Part shown: positions 8,118 through 16,166 of the stretch, piece by piece
How positions within the stretch are numbered: the stretch's first letter is position 1
Layout of the letters: the number at the start of each line of letters is the position of its first letter
NCBI RefSeq assembly: GCF_000698595.1
Contig: NZ_JFHC01000077.1
Location: 1 to 33,585 of the forward strand
DNA: 33,585 nt
Reading direction: 5' to 3'
Source: Caballeronia glathei
Lineage (GTDB): Bacteria > Pseudomonadota > Gammaproteobacteria > Burkholderiales > Burkholderiaceae
Translations under genes and position numbers: made by a program
Notes under the pieces: model-generated
Told to the model about the DNA's origin: nothing
What the model saw: only the letters and a program-made list of their open reading frames with translations
The model's database searches: none

Positions 8118-9800
8118 ATGAAACCGTTTTCGCTACGCGGCAGTTCCGGCGCGGGCTTCGTCTCGGACGAACAAGCCACCGACCGGTCTGCGCAACGCGC
8201 GAGTTCGCGCCCGTCGGCGGGCAGGAAGGGCGGCAAGGGTGACCTAAGCGTGAAGACGTCGCTGCGGCTCGCCTTCGCGATCGTCCTGGCGGGCACGCTT
8301 GCCATCGGCGGCATCGCGCTCACGCAGATCAGCCGCCTGAACGGCTCGACGGAATCCATCTACAAGCAGGGCTTCGCGAGCCGCGCCGCCGAGGAAACGC
8401 GCGGCTACGTGCTGCGCGCGAGCCGCTCGCAGAAGATGCTCCTTACCGCGACGACCGCGAAGGAGCGCGACGAACTCGGCGTGCAGATCGATCAGGCGCT
8501 TGGCGAGATCGGCCGGGCGCAGGCTCAGTTGCAGCAATACATCGACGCATCCGATCACGACGCCGTCGCGCAGCACAAGCGCTTCACGGGCGCGGCCGGC
8601 GCGTGGAGCGAGCATTTGCGCACGTTCGTCAAGCTCGTGAAGGAGCAGCCGCTCGACCTTTCGCAGATGAACTGGCAAGTCGGCATTCAGGACGTGTCGC
8701 TGCTCGTGGAAACCGGCAAGCTCGAAAAGATGGTCGACGAACTCGTGGCGCGCCGCGGTGCCGCGGCCAAGACGACCATCGATGCCGCCGACTTCATCTA
8801 TCACTCGTCGTTCGTGATGGTCCTTGCGCTGACCGCGGCGCTCTTCGTGCTCGCGATCGTCGTGAGCGAGTGGGTCGTGCGCCGGCTAGCGGGCCAGTTG
8901 GGCGGCGAGCCGGGCTACGCGAAGGAAATTGCGAGCCGCATCGCCGCGGGCGACCTGTCGAACCGCATCGAGATCGGGAAGCGCGACAGCGCGAGCATGC
9001 TTTGCGCGCTTTCCGAGATGCAGTCGGGATTGTCGTCGACGGTCGGCGAGATCGCCGCCAGCGCCGAGGCAATTGCGTCGGCGTCGAGCGAGATTTCCAC
9101 GGGCAACGTCGATCTGTCGCACCGCACGGAAGAGCAGGCGGTCGCGCTCGAAAAGACCGCGACGAGCATGGAGCAGCTCACGTCCACGGTGCGCCAGAAC
9201 GCCGATAACGCGAAGCAGGCGAGCATGCTCGCGCACAACGCGTCGGAGATCGCGCAAAAGGGCGGTGAGGTGGTGGGCCGCGTGGTTGCGACGATGGAGC
9301 AGATCAACGCGAGCGCGAAGAGCATTGGCGACATCATCGGCGTGATCGAGGGCATCGCGTTCCAGACCAATATTCTTGCGCTGAACGCGGCCGTCGAGGC
9401 GGCGCGCGCGGGCGAGGAAGGGCGCGGTTTCGCGGTGGTCGCGGGCGAGGTGCGCAGCCTTGCGCAGCGCTCGTCGGCGGCGGCGAAGGAGATCAAGGGG
9501 CTGATTCACGCGTCCGTGTCACGCGTGACCGACGGCTCGACCTACGCCACGGAAGCCGGCGCCACGATGGACGAGGTCGTGAAGGCGGTCAAGCGCGTGA
9601 CGGACATCATGGGCGAGATTTCGGCGGCTTCCGCCGAGCAGAGCAGCGGCATCGAGGAGATCAACCGCGCGGTCACGCAGATGGACGCGGGCACGCAGCA
9701 GAACGCCGCACTGGTGGAGCAGGCGGCGGCCGCGGCGCAATCGCTCGACGATCAGGCGAGGGCGCTCAAGAATCTCGTCGGGAAGTTTCAGCTGAGGTGA
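8118..9800 (+). CDS. Methyl-accepting chemotaxis protein
   Basis: This is a transmembrane chemoreceptor that relays ligand binding to CheA/CheW. From the ATG at 8118 it has 560 residues. TM1 lies at about 48-69 (LRLAFAIVLAGTLAIGGIAL), a periplasmic four-helix-bundle-like domain at about 70-228, TM2 at about 230-254 and a degenerate HAMP at about 255-300. The signalling hairpin follows, with its conserved tip EGIAFQTNILALNAAVEAAR at about 411-430. There is no C-terminal NWETF-type CheR tether; it ends GKFQLR. Three starts are possible: GTG 8064, ATG 8118 (GGGGA 8 nt upstream, chosen) and GTG 8250, which would place TM1 close to the N-terminus and give 516 residues. The N-terminal 45 residues are polar and Gly/Ser-rich, so the later start cannot be excluded. 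The ligand is unknown. Confidence 0.9.
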   Translation: MKPFSLRGSSGAGFVSDEQATDRSAQRASSRPSAGRKGGKGDLSVKTSLRLAFAIVLAGTLAIGGIALTQISRLNGSTESIYKQGFASRAAEETRGYVLRASRSQKMLLTATTAKERDELGVQIDQALGEIGRAQAQLQQYIDASDHDAVAQHKRFTGAAGAWSEHLRTFVKLVKEQPLDLSQMNWQVGIQDVSLLVETGKLEKMVDELVARRGAAAKTTIDAADFIYHSSFVMVLALTAALFVLAIVVSEWVVRRLAGQLGGEPGYAKEIASRIAAGDLSNRIEIGKRDSASMLCALSEMQSGLSSTVGEIAASAEAIASASSEISTGNVDLSHRTEEQAVALEKTATSMEQLTSTVRQNADNAKQASMLAHNASEIAQKGGEVVGRVVATMEQINASAKSIGDIIGVIEGIAFQTNILALNAAVEAARAGEEGRGFAVVAGEVRSLAQRSSAAAKEIKGLIHASVSRVTDGSTYATEAGATMDEVVKAVKRVTDIMGEISAASAEQSSGIEEINRAVTQMDAGTQQNAALVEQAAAAAQSLDDQARALKNLVGKFQLR

Positions 9801-9806
9801 GAGGTT

Positions 9807-10216
9807 TGGTCGCTGGCGCTCGGGTTTGGTGTTTGTTCAACCGTTTGATGCGCTTGGGCTTCTGTGAAACTTGCGTTGCTATCGGTCTATTGGCTTCGCA
9901 CCTATGTGGCCGCTGGCGCTCGGGGTTCGGGCTTCTACACCGTTTGATGCACTTCGGCCTCTATGAAACTTGCTTTGTTCTTGGTTTATTAGCTTCGCCC
10001 CTGTGCGGGGCAGCAGTCACTTTCTTTGCTGCTGCAAAGAAAGTGACCAAAGAAAGCAGCTATGGGCTCAGCGGTGTCAGGACGTGACCACACTTGACCC
10101 ATCCTGAGTGGCCCGACCGTCGGAGTGTCCGCCTCTGTACGCTACGCGGATAGGTACGCGGACCCACTGTGTCATCGCACCTTCAGACAAAGTGGTAAGA
10201 CAGTCATTCATCCGTC
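9807..10216 (+). repeat. Element copy 2, left arm
   Basis: Two modules carry the core GTTTGATGCGCTT at 9843 and GTTTGATGCACTT at 9942. The first module lacks a palindrome; the second leads into the GCCCC/GGGGC hairpin and the intact palindrome. The core block follows, with the 24-nt sequence at 10146-10169 identical to both arms of copy 1, and then CAGTCATTCATCCGTC at 10201-10216. The arm starts 6 nt after the chemoreceptor stop codon. Confidence 0.85.
10017..10046 (+). repeat. 30-nt palindrome of element copy 2, left arm
   Basis: TCACTTTCTTTGC and GCAAAGAAAGTGA form a perfect 13-bp stem around TGCT. Compared with the palindrome at 5719-5748, one T-A pair has become a C-G pair on both sides, so pairing is preserved although the sequence changed. 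Confidence 0.85.
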
Positions 10217-10300
10217 TTCGCTTCGCTCTGACGACAGGTGCAATCGGTGGCGCGTTGCTAAACGCGAGACTGGAGCGAAGCGCTGGTTTGTGATGTGCCC

Positions 10301-10735
10301 GACGTCCGAGCGCAGCGAGGAGGGAGCGAAACGAAGTGCTTACCACTGCGTTGGAGGGTGCGTTGTCTCAGTGGGTCCGCGGGCCAAGGCGGTGGGATTT
10401 GTGGGGGTGACACTAAGGGGCTGTGCCAGGTTGGTGGGTGGGAACAAAAGGAATTGCGGGCGAAATGGCTGCTTTCTTTGGTTACTTTCTTTGCAGCAGC
10501 AAAGAAAGTGACTGCCGCCCCGCACAGGGGCGAGCTAATAGACCGCGAACCAAGCAAGTTTCATAGAGGCCGAAGCGCATCAAACGGTGTAGAAGCCCGA
10601 AGCCCAACCCCCGAACCCCGAGCGCCAGCGGCCACACAGGGCCGAAGCCAATAGACCGCGAACAAGGCAGAGTCAACCAGAAGCCGAAGCGCATCAAACG
10701 GCGTAAAACCACAACCCCGAGCGCCAGCGCCATCC
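10301..10735 (-). repeat. Element copy 2, right arm (inverted, diverged centre)
   Basis: Read on the - strand the arm starts 2 nt beyond the HDOD gene stop codon with a module (core AAGCGCATCAAAC at 10687-10699 on +), then a second module (10573-10585), the hairpin and the palindrome. The inner block matches the other arms only in islands: CAGTGGGTCCGCG, GCTTACCACT and the GAGCGCAGCGAGGA-type end. The centre at about 10383-10465 is unrelated to the other arms, which suggests replacement or rapid decay. Confidence 0.8.
10482..10511 (-). repeat. 30-nt palindrome of element copy 2, right arm
   Basis: On + the arms are TTACTTTCTTTGC and GCAAAGAAAGTGA with loop AGCA, identical to the palindrome at 6254-6283. 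The palindrome survives although the neighbouring core block has been lost, so it is the best-conserved part of the element. Confidence 0.83.
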
Positions 10736-10736
10736 C

Positions 10737-12212
10737 TCAGATCAGTTCGACTTCCTTCCAGTCCGCACTGGAAAAAAAGCGGCTCAGCTCCCGCGTGAGC
10801 TCATTGAGCGCGCCCATCTCCGGCGCGGTGATCTTGCGCACGTGCTGCGCATGCGTCCAGTCGCCGTACACCAGCGCGACAGTCGCATCGTTTGCCTTCA
10901 CGGGCAAAAGGACGAAGGCCTGCGCGTCACCGAACGACTCCTTGAACCAGCGCGGCAGACGCGCCTCGATGCGCGGATCGCGCGCATTCTCGATAAAGAT
11001 GCCCACCGGGTTCGAGATCGCGAGATGGAACACGTCGGGCCGGAACTCGGCCGCGAACTGCAGCGCGGGCAGCATCCGCTCGACATTGGGTCCGAGCCCG
11101 AGACGGGCGTGAAACTCGTCGTTGGCCTGCCGCACGAACACCACCGTGCGCGATAGCCCGAGCCCCGCGAGCACCGCTTCCGACGCGAGCGCGAGCACCG
11201 GCGCGAGCGCGTTCTTCGACGGCAGCGAGCGCAGGTCGTCGAGCCCCGCGCCGATTCTCGCCTCCGCCGACATCCCCTCGCGCGCGATCGCATCCGCATT
11301 CGCCCGCAACTCGCCGATCTCGCGCATCACGCCCTCGCCGCTTTCCTCGTTCGCGAGCGCAAGGCTCATCGCGGAGAGCGTCTCGGCGTCGGTGTTGAGC
11401 GCGCCGCTATAGCGGTTCGCGATGTCGATGAGCAGCGTCTCGCGGCCGGTCTGACCCATGTTCTGCGCCGTGAGCGCATCGGCGACCTCGGTCGAATAGT
11501 TCGTGACCGCCTGCAGCCAGCGCACATGGCGCGGCACGGTCTCGTCAGGCGGCGCGAGCGGGTCGCTCGCGCGCATGCCGGCGCGGATCGTCTCCGGCAG
11601 CCGCCAGCGGTCCGCCGCCTCGATGCCGATCTCCTCGAACGTCACGCCGAGCAGCACCGCGCACGCATGGCTGTCACTGATGTTTTCGCTCGCGGCCTTG
11701 CGGCGCAACTGGTCCCACTCGCTTTCCAGGTAGAACGCGACGAGCAGCTTGCCGATCTGCCGCATCAGCGTGCAGACGACCGCCTCCTCGGCGGAGCGCA
11801 GGTCGGTGCGCTCGGTGATCTGGCGCGCGACCGCGCCCGAGAGCAGGGTGCGGTTGAGTTCGAGCTTCGCGTCGATGCGGCGCGGCGCGCTGTGATGAAA
11901 GTGGTCGACGAGCTTGAGGCCCACGACCAGATGGCCGACCGCATCCATGCCAAGCACCATCAGCGCGCGCGTGACAGTCGTGATGTTGCCGCCGAAGGCC
12001 ATGTACATCGCCGAATTGGCGAGCCGCAGCACCTTCTGCGTGAGGCCGAAGTCCGACAGCACGACTTGAACCAGCGCGGTGAAGTCGAGGTCGTCGTCGC
12101 TCATCGCGGACACAGTGGTGCGCAGCGCCTGCGAGAGCATGGGGAAATCCCCGCGCTCGCTCATGCGCATCCACAGCTTGTCCAGTAGTTCGGCCTTGAC
12201 GGTGCTTGCCAT
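10737..12212 (-). CDS. HDOD domain signalling protein with C-terminal GAF-like region
   Basis: The protein has 491 residues and is probably cytoplasmic, since no signal peptide or membrane span is visible. An HDOD domain occupies about residues 20-220, with FPMLSQALRTTVSA and VLSDFGLTQKVLRLANSAMY typical of the family. The C-terminal half (about 310-480) looks like a GAF-type sensory domain (APVLALASEAVLAGLGLSRTVVFV...). HDOD proteins are related to HD phosphohydrolases but usually lack the metal site, and act as adaptors in two-component or cyclic-di-GMP signalling. The partner is unknown. Its stop codon borders the inverted-repeat element. A GGDEF-EAL gene ends 155 bp upstream on the same strand, so the two may be co-transcribed or this gene may use its own promoter in that gap. 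Confidence 0.85.
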   Translation of the reverse strand: MASTVKAELLDKLWMRMSERGDFPMLSQALRTTVSAMSDDDLDFTALVQVVLSDFGLTQKVLRLANSAMYMAFGGNITTVTRALMVLGMDAVGHLVVGLKLVDHFHHSAPRRIDAKLELNRTLLSGAVARQITERTDLRSAEEAVVCTLMRQIGKLLVAFYLESEWDQLRRKAASENISDSHACAVLLGVTFEEIGIEAADRWRLPETIRAGMRASDPLAPPDETVPRHVRWLQAVTNYSTEVADALTAQNMGQTGRETLLIDIANRYSGALNTDAETLSAMSLALANEESGEGVMREIGELRANADAIAREGMSAEARIGAGLDDLRSLPSKNALAPVLALASEAVLAGLGLSRTVVFVRQANDEFHARLGLGPNVERMLPALQFAAEFRPDVFHLAISNPVGIFIENARDPRIEARLPRWFKESFGDAQAFVLLPVKANDATVALVYGDWTHAQHVRKITAPEMGALNELTRELSRFFSSADWKEVELI

Positions 12213-12284
12213 GCGTATTGTGTGAAAACCCTACCCGTGCCGTGCCGGAGAAACCGGTGCGGCGTCAATCAGCGACTCTGAGCC

Positions 12285-12321
12285 GAAACGATGCAAGTCG
12301 AAACGATACACGTTGAAACGA
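12285..12321 (-). promoter_or_regulatory. Three direct repeats GAAACGA with exact 15-nt period upstream of HDOD gene
   Basis: GAAACGA occurs at 12285-12291, 12300-12306 and 12315-12321 (TCGTTTC on the - strand), each start exactly 15 nt from the next, in the 155-bp gap between the GGDEF-EAL stop and the HDOD start. GGTTTCG follows directly (12322-12328), an inverted partial copy. The pattern could be a regulator binding array or a decayed tandem repeat. I recognise no regulator for it. Confidence 0.5.
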
Positions 12322-12367
12322 GGTTTCGCGGCACGTTGTCTGATTAAAACACGAACGCGCCTTTGTC

Positions 12368-14320
12368 TCATAATGCCTCGTGCAGGTAGAGCGAGTTCGA
12401 CTGAAAGGACCGGGCAAGCTCGTCCGACGGCAGCGCGTGGCTGATGAGCCAGCCCTGCATGTGATCGCAGCCCATTTCCGTCAGGAGGTCGCGCTGCGCC
12501 TCGGTCTCGACGCCTTCGGCGACCAGTTCCAGCCCGAGTGACTGCGCAAGCCCCACCACCGCGCTCACGATCGCGCGGTTGTTGCGCGAGGTCAGCAGGT
12601 TTTCGACGAAGCTGCGGTCGATTTTAAGCTTGGAGAGCGGAAAGCGCTGAAGATAGGCGAGGCTCGAGTAGCCGGTGCCGAAGTCGTCGACGGCGAAGCG
12701 GATGCCGAGCGCCGTCAGCGTTTCCAGGAGCAGCGTGGCTTCCTCCGGGTCGTGCATGAGCAGGCTCTCGGTGATTTCGAACACGAGCCGCCGCGGGTTC
12801 AGTCCGGTCAGCGCGAGCGCTTCCTGCACGGCGAACGTGAAGCGCTTGTCGCGGAACTGCTGCGGCGACACGTTAACCGACACGTACTCGAGCCGGATGC
12901 CGAGCGCGTCCCACTGCACGAGCTGCATGCAGGCGGCTTTCAGCACCCAGTTGCCCAGGTAGTTGATGAGACCGATCGATTCGGCAAGGGGAATGAACGT
13001 CGAGGGCGGCACGAGCCCGTGCACCGGATGCTGCCAGCGCATCAGCGCCTCCACCCCGACCACGCCGCCCGACTGGCTGCTCGTGATCGGCTGGAAGTGA
13101 AGCGAGAACTCGCCATTGCGCACGGCTTCGTAGAGGTCGGCTTCGAGCTTCAGGCGTTCGGCATCGGTGGGATCGTCGTCGGGGGCATGGAAGACGAGCG
13201 TGTTGCCGCCCGCGGCCTTCGCCTGCGTGAGCGCGTGGTCGGCCATGCGCAGCAGGTGCGCATCGACGGTGCCGGGCGCGCTGTTCGCCGGGTCGGCCTG
13301 GTCCGGATAGAGCGCGACGCCGACGCTCGCCGACAGGTGCGTGTGCTGCCCGCGATGCCGGTACGGCTGCGCGATCGCGGTCAAGAGTCGCCGCCCGAGG
13401 TTCTCCGCGCTTTCGGCGTTCGTGCCCGCGGGCAGCAGCACGGCGAACTCGTCGCTCGCGACGCGCGCCACCCGCTCGCCGTGCCCAGCCGTGTGCTGGA
13501 TGCGGCGCGCGGTCTCGCGCAGCATGTCGTCGCCCGCGTCGTAGCCGAGCGCGCGGTTGATGCGCTGGTAGTCGTCGATGTCGATGAGCACGAGCGCCGC
13601 CTGCGTGCGCGTGTGCTCGGCCTCGGCCTGCACGGCGTTGAGCGCGGGAATGAGCGCGGTGAGGTTTTCGAGGCCGGTGAGCCGGTCGTGGTTGAGCGCG
13701 TGGCGCAGCTTCGCTTCGCTGTCGCGCCAGTGCGACACGTCGAACGCGGCGAGCGCGAAGCCCGGCACGCCCTGCGGCGCGGTCGAGCGCATCCGCAGCT
13801 CGACGCAGATCGGATAGGTCAGCGACTTGACGAGCGAAAGCGTCGCCGATTCGAGCTTGCCGCTCGCGTGCGCCCGCGCGACGAGCGCGTTCAGTTCGTC
13901 GGCTTCGGTGAGCGGCACGAGGTCGTGCAGCGTCAGCGTGCGCAGATAGTCGCGGTGATAGCCGATGAAGCCGATGCTCGCATCGGAGACGTACTGGAAG
14001 CGCAGCTTGTCGTCGAGCTGCGCGAGGAAGTCGACGGTACCGAGCGTCACTTCGAGCGCGGCGCCGGAGTACGCGCCGGCCTCGTCTGCCGCGGCCAACG
14101 CGGGCAAACTCTGCAGGGTGGACGGGTCGGCGGCTTCTCGCGCGGATCGAGCGGCGGCGGGCGGAAGATCGGGCGCCGCGGCGGCATCGGTTGCGCCGGC
14201 GTGGGCCGTGTCGTCCGTCGCCGGCGCTGCGGCGCGCCTCGCCCCGAAGAGGCCGCGAACGGCGTCGAGGGCGGTGCGCCAGGGGTTCCGGCGAGAGGCG
14301 GTGATCCGGTTCGCTTGCAT
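12368..14320 (-). CDS. PAS-GGDEF-EAL protein, probable cyclic-di-GMP phosphodiesterase
   Basis: The protein has 650 residues from the ATG at 14320. An Ala/Pro-rich N-terminal stretch is followed by a PAS domain at about 75-195, a GGDEF domain at about 205-365 and an EAL domain at about 405-645. The cyclase signature is degenerate: VASDEF at about 287-292 replaces GGDEF, so synthesis of cyclic-di-GMP is unlikely. The EAL side keeps VEALMRW (E424), NVSPQQF, EITES, DDFGTGYSSLAYL, KIDRSF, EGVET and QGW, so hydrolysis of cyclic-di-GMP is likely. No membrane span is seen, so it should be cytoplasmic. Further upstream in-frame starts to 14440 exist, but that stretch includes a strong hairpin and looks like leader sequence. 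Confidence 0.9.
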   Translation of the reverse strand: MQANRITASRRNPWRTALDAVRGLFGARRAAAPATDDTAHAGATDAAAAPDLPPAAARSAREAADPSTLQSLPALAAADEAGAYSGAALEVTLGTVDFLAQLDDKLRFQYVSDASIGFIGYHRDYLRTLTLHDLVPLTEADELNALVARAHASGKLESATLSLVKSLTYPICVELRMRSTAPQGVPGFALAAFDVSHWRDSEAKLRHALNHDRLTGLENLTALIPALNAVQAEAEHTRTQAALVLIDIDDYQRINRALGYDAGDDMLRETARRIQHTAGHGERVARVASDEFAVLLPAGTNAESAENLGRRLLTAIAQPYRHRGQHTHLSASVGVALYPDQADPANSAPGTVDAHLLRMADHALTQAKAAGGNTLVFHAPDDDPTDAERLKLEADLYEAVRNGEFSLHFQPITSSQSGGVVGVEALMRWQHPVHGLVPPSTFIPLAESIGLINYLGNWVLKAACMQLVQWDALGIRLEYVSVNVSPQQFRDKRFTFAVQEALALTGLNPRRLVFEITESLLMHDPEEATLLLETLTALGIRFAVDDFGTGYSSLAYLQRFPLSKLKIDRSFVENLLTSRNNRAIVSAVVGLAQSLGLELVAEGVETEAQRDLLTEMGCDHMQGWLISHALPSDELARSFQSNSLYLHEAL

Positions 14321-14796
14321 GTTCTCGTATTGACCTTCTGGTGGCGCGACCTGTCGATGGACGAGCAGCGGCTTGCCCGACACGTCCGGGCAAGCCGCAA
14401 CCGCGTGCCCGCTTGGGGAAATCCTGCACATCAGGTACACGCCCTATCAGGCAGGTTATCGGCCTCGCCGCGAAATTCTTTAGCCGCGCGCGCCTGGCGC
14501 AATCGTTAGCGGGAACCCTGCGTCCATCGACGTGTCGAGACTTTGTCGTACGGGTCTTTTATGCTGCTTCAAGTCCGTAATTTCGGTTACAGTGGCGCGA
14601 AGAAGCGTTCAAGTATTTTCTACCGACCTGCGCGGCGTGCATGCCGCTGCTGTGTGTGACCGATGCCGCGTCTTACCGATGCCAACCGTACCTTCGACCT
14701 GCCCGCCCCAGCATGATGCGCGTTGCCTCCGGCTTGTGCCGGCGTCAGCGCCTGTGCCTGGCCGCCGGTGCGCGGTGCCTTCCGAATGGCGTTCGA
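14321..14796. other. Divergent leader region between GGDEF-EAL and EAL-HDOD genes
   Basis: These 476 bp hold no supported gene. They contain the 12-bp stem-loop annotated separately. Open frames extend into the region from both neighbours, but lack ribosome binding sites and family similarity. No confident promoter can be assigned: a TTTTATGCT stretch near 14557-14565 is a possible -10 for the + strand gene, without a good -35. No cyclic-di-GMP riboswitch signature was found. Confidence 0.55.
14368..14398 (-). other. Perfect 12-bp stem-loop in leader of GGDEF-EAL gene
   Basis: GCGGCTTGCCCG (14368-14379) and CGGGCAAGCCGC (14387-14398) are perfectly complementary around a 7-nt loop. The structure ends 48 nt before the ATG at 14320. 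There is no U tract, so it is not an ordinary terminator. It may be a leader hairpin affecting transcript stability or translation, or a protein-binding palindrome. Confidence 0.6.
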
Positions 14797-16083
14797 ATGA
14801 TGCGTGATTCCTTGCCGCCGCCCGGGCCGGGCGAATTGCGCGAGCCGGAGAGCGTCTATCTCGGCCGCCAGCCGATCCTCGATCCCCACGGCGCGCTCCA
14901 CGCGTACGAGCTGCTCTTTCGCGACAGCCCGGAGAACCTCGCACGCGTGCACGACGACTTCCAGGCGACGGCCCACGTGGTGGCGCGCACGGTGGGCGAG
15001 ATCGGGCTCTCGGCGGTGCTCGGCGACTATCGCGGGTACGTGAACATGAACCGGACGCTGCTCTTCGACGACATCGTCCACATCATGCCGCCCGAGCGGT
15101 TCGTGCTCGAAGTGCTGGAGACCGTCACCTTCGACGACGCGCTCCTCAAGCGCTGTGCCCAGTTGCGCGCCGCGGGCTTTCAGTTCGCGCTCGACGACGT
15201 CGTGCAGCTCGACGACGCGCTCCTCGGCGTGCTGCCCTACGTGGACACGGTCAAGATCGATTTCCTCGCGGCCGGGCAGGGCGACCTGCCCGAGCTTGCC
15301 GCCACGCTCAAGCGGCACGGCAAGACGCTCATCGCCGAAAAGATCGAGACGCACCAGCATTTCGCGCAGGCCCGCAAGCTGGGCTTCGACCTCTTTCAGG
15401 GCTATTTCTTCGCGCGGCCGCAGGTGCTCGCGAGCCGCCGCGCGAGCCCGTCGCGCACGGCGCTGCTGCGGCTTCTGGCGCTGCTCGCGGGCGACCCGGG
15501 CATCGGCGAGCTCGAAGCCGAACTGAAGCTGAACCCGGGTGTCGTCCTGCAACTCCTGCGGCTCGCCAATTCCAGCGCATTCGGGTTGGGGCGGCGCGTG
15601 TCGTCGCTGCGTGATGCGATCACGGCCACCGGCACGCGGCAGATCATGCGCTGGACGCAACTGCTGCTCTACGCGGACGGGCGCGGCCTGCCGTGGCGCT
15701 CCGACCCGCTCGTGCAGCTCGTCGGCACGCGCGCACGCTTCATGGAACTCGCGGCGGGTATCATGCGTCCATCCGACGAGGCTTTTGCCGACGCCGCGTT
15801 CATGACGGGCATCTTTTCGCTCGTGCACGTGGTGGTCGATCTGCCCGCCGCGGAGATTCTCGCGAGGCTCAATCTCGCGGCGGAGATCCGCGCGGCGATC
15901 GTCGACGGGCAGGGCGAGCTCGGCGCGCTGCTTCGCATCTCGCAGGCGGCCGATCGCGGCGACGCGCCGGAACTCGATTCGAGCGTCGCGTCCGGCCCCG
16001 CGTTCGCCGGGCTGACGCCCGCGGTGCTCGCGAAGCTTCAGGTGGAGGCGGCGACCTGGTTCGCCGCGCATCGGCTGGAATGA
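14797..16083 (+). CDS. EAL-HDOD signalling protein (YuxH/CdgJ type) with degenerate EAL
   Basis: The protein has 428 residues from the first of two adjacent ATG codons (14797, 14800). The EAL-like domain covers about 20-220 and an HDOD domain about 225-410. The start of the EAL domain fits the YuxH type (VYLGRQPILDPHGALHAYELLFR). The catalytic EAL is replaced by ELL and the DDFGTG loop by DDVVQLDD, so the enzyme activity is probably lost and the domain may bind cyclic-di-GMP or proteins. HDOD features include LKLNPGVVLQLLRLANSSAFG. An open frame extends to 14641 but its residues do not resemble the family. It is divergent from the GGDEF-EAL gene. In Vibrio, a relative (CdgJ) affects motility; a role here is inference. 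Confidence 0.86.
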   Translation: MMRDSLPPPGPGELREPESVYLGRQPILDPHGALHAYELLFRDSPENLARVHDDFQATAHVVARTVGEIGLSAVLGDYRGYVNMNRTLLFDDIVHIMPPERFVLEVLETVTFDDALLKRCAQLRAAGFQFALDDVVQLDDALLGVLPYVDTVKIDFLAAGQGDLPELAATLKRHGKTLIAEKIETHQHFAQARKLGFDLFQGYFFARPQVLASRRASPSRTALLRLLALLAGDPGIGELEAELKLNPGVVLQLLRLANSSAFGLGRRVSSLRDAITATGTRQIMRWTQLLLYADGRGLPWRSDPLVQLVGTRARFMELAAGIMRPSDEAFADAAFMTGIFSLVHVVVDLPAAEILARLNLAAEIRAAIVDGQGELGALLRISQAADRGDAPELDSSVASGPAFAGLTPAVLAKLQVEAATWFAAHRLE

Positions 16084-16166
16084 GACATGCGGCGCGCCGC
16101 CGTTGCATGGCATAGGGCGCGCGGGCGCGCCGCCGGGACGCACCGTCTTATATGAGGGTACACGCG

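Larger units (their letters stand above)
9801..10736. repeat. Large intergenic inverted-repeat element, copy 2 (whole)
   Basis: This second member of the family at 5450-6522 again fills the space between two convergent stop codons (chemoreceptor and HDOD gene). The left arm (about 9807-10216) is close to copy 1. The right arm (about 10301-10735, inverted) keeps the palindrome, hairpin and modules, but its central block is largely replaced and retains only short islands such as CAGTGGGTCCGCG at 10369-10381. The spacer holds GTGCCCGACGT at 10295-10305, also present in the spacer of copy 1 near 5930-5940. No gene is supported inside. Confidence 0.87.

Noticed and set aside
9797..10733. Short frames in the repeat arms that yield recurring peptides such as FFAAAKKVT and LMRFGLYETC
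   Set aside because: They follow from the nucleotide repeat. The same motif appears in different frames and strands, several lack ribosome binding sites, and they differ by indels between copies, so I treat them as non-coding.
12752..14509. Long + strand frame opposite the GGDEF-EAL gene
   Set aside because: Shadow frame; the - strand carries intact PAS and EAL domain motifs.
14321..14796. Cyclic-di-GMP riboswitch in the leader of the signalling genes
   Set aside because: No GEMM-like conserved core or tetraloop-receptor pattern is visible; only a simple stem-loop is present.
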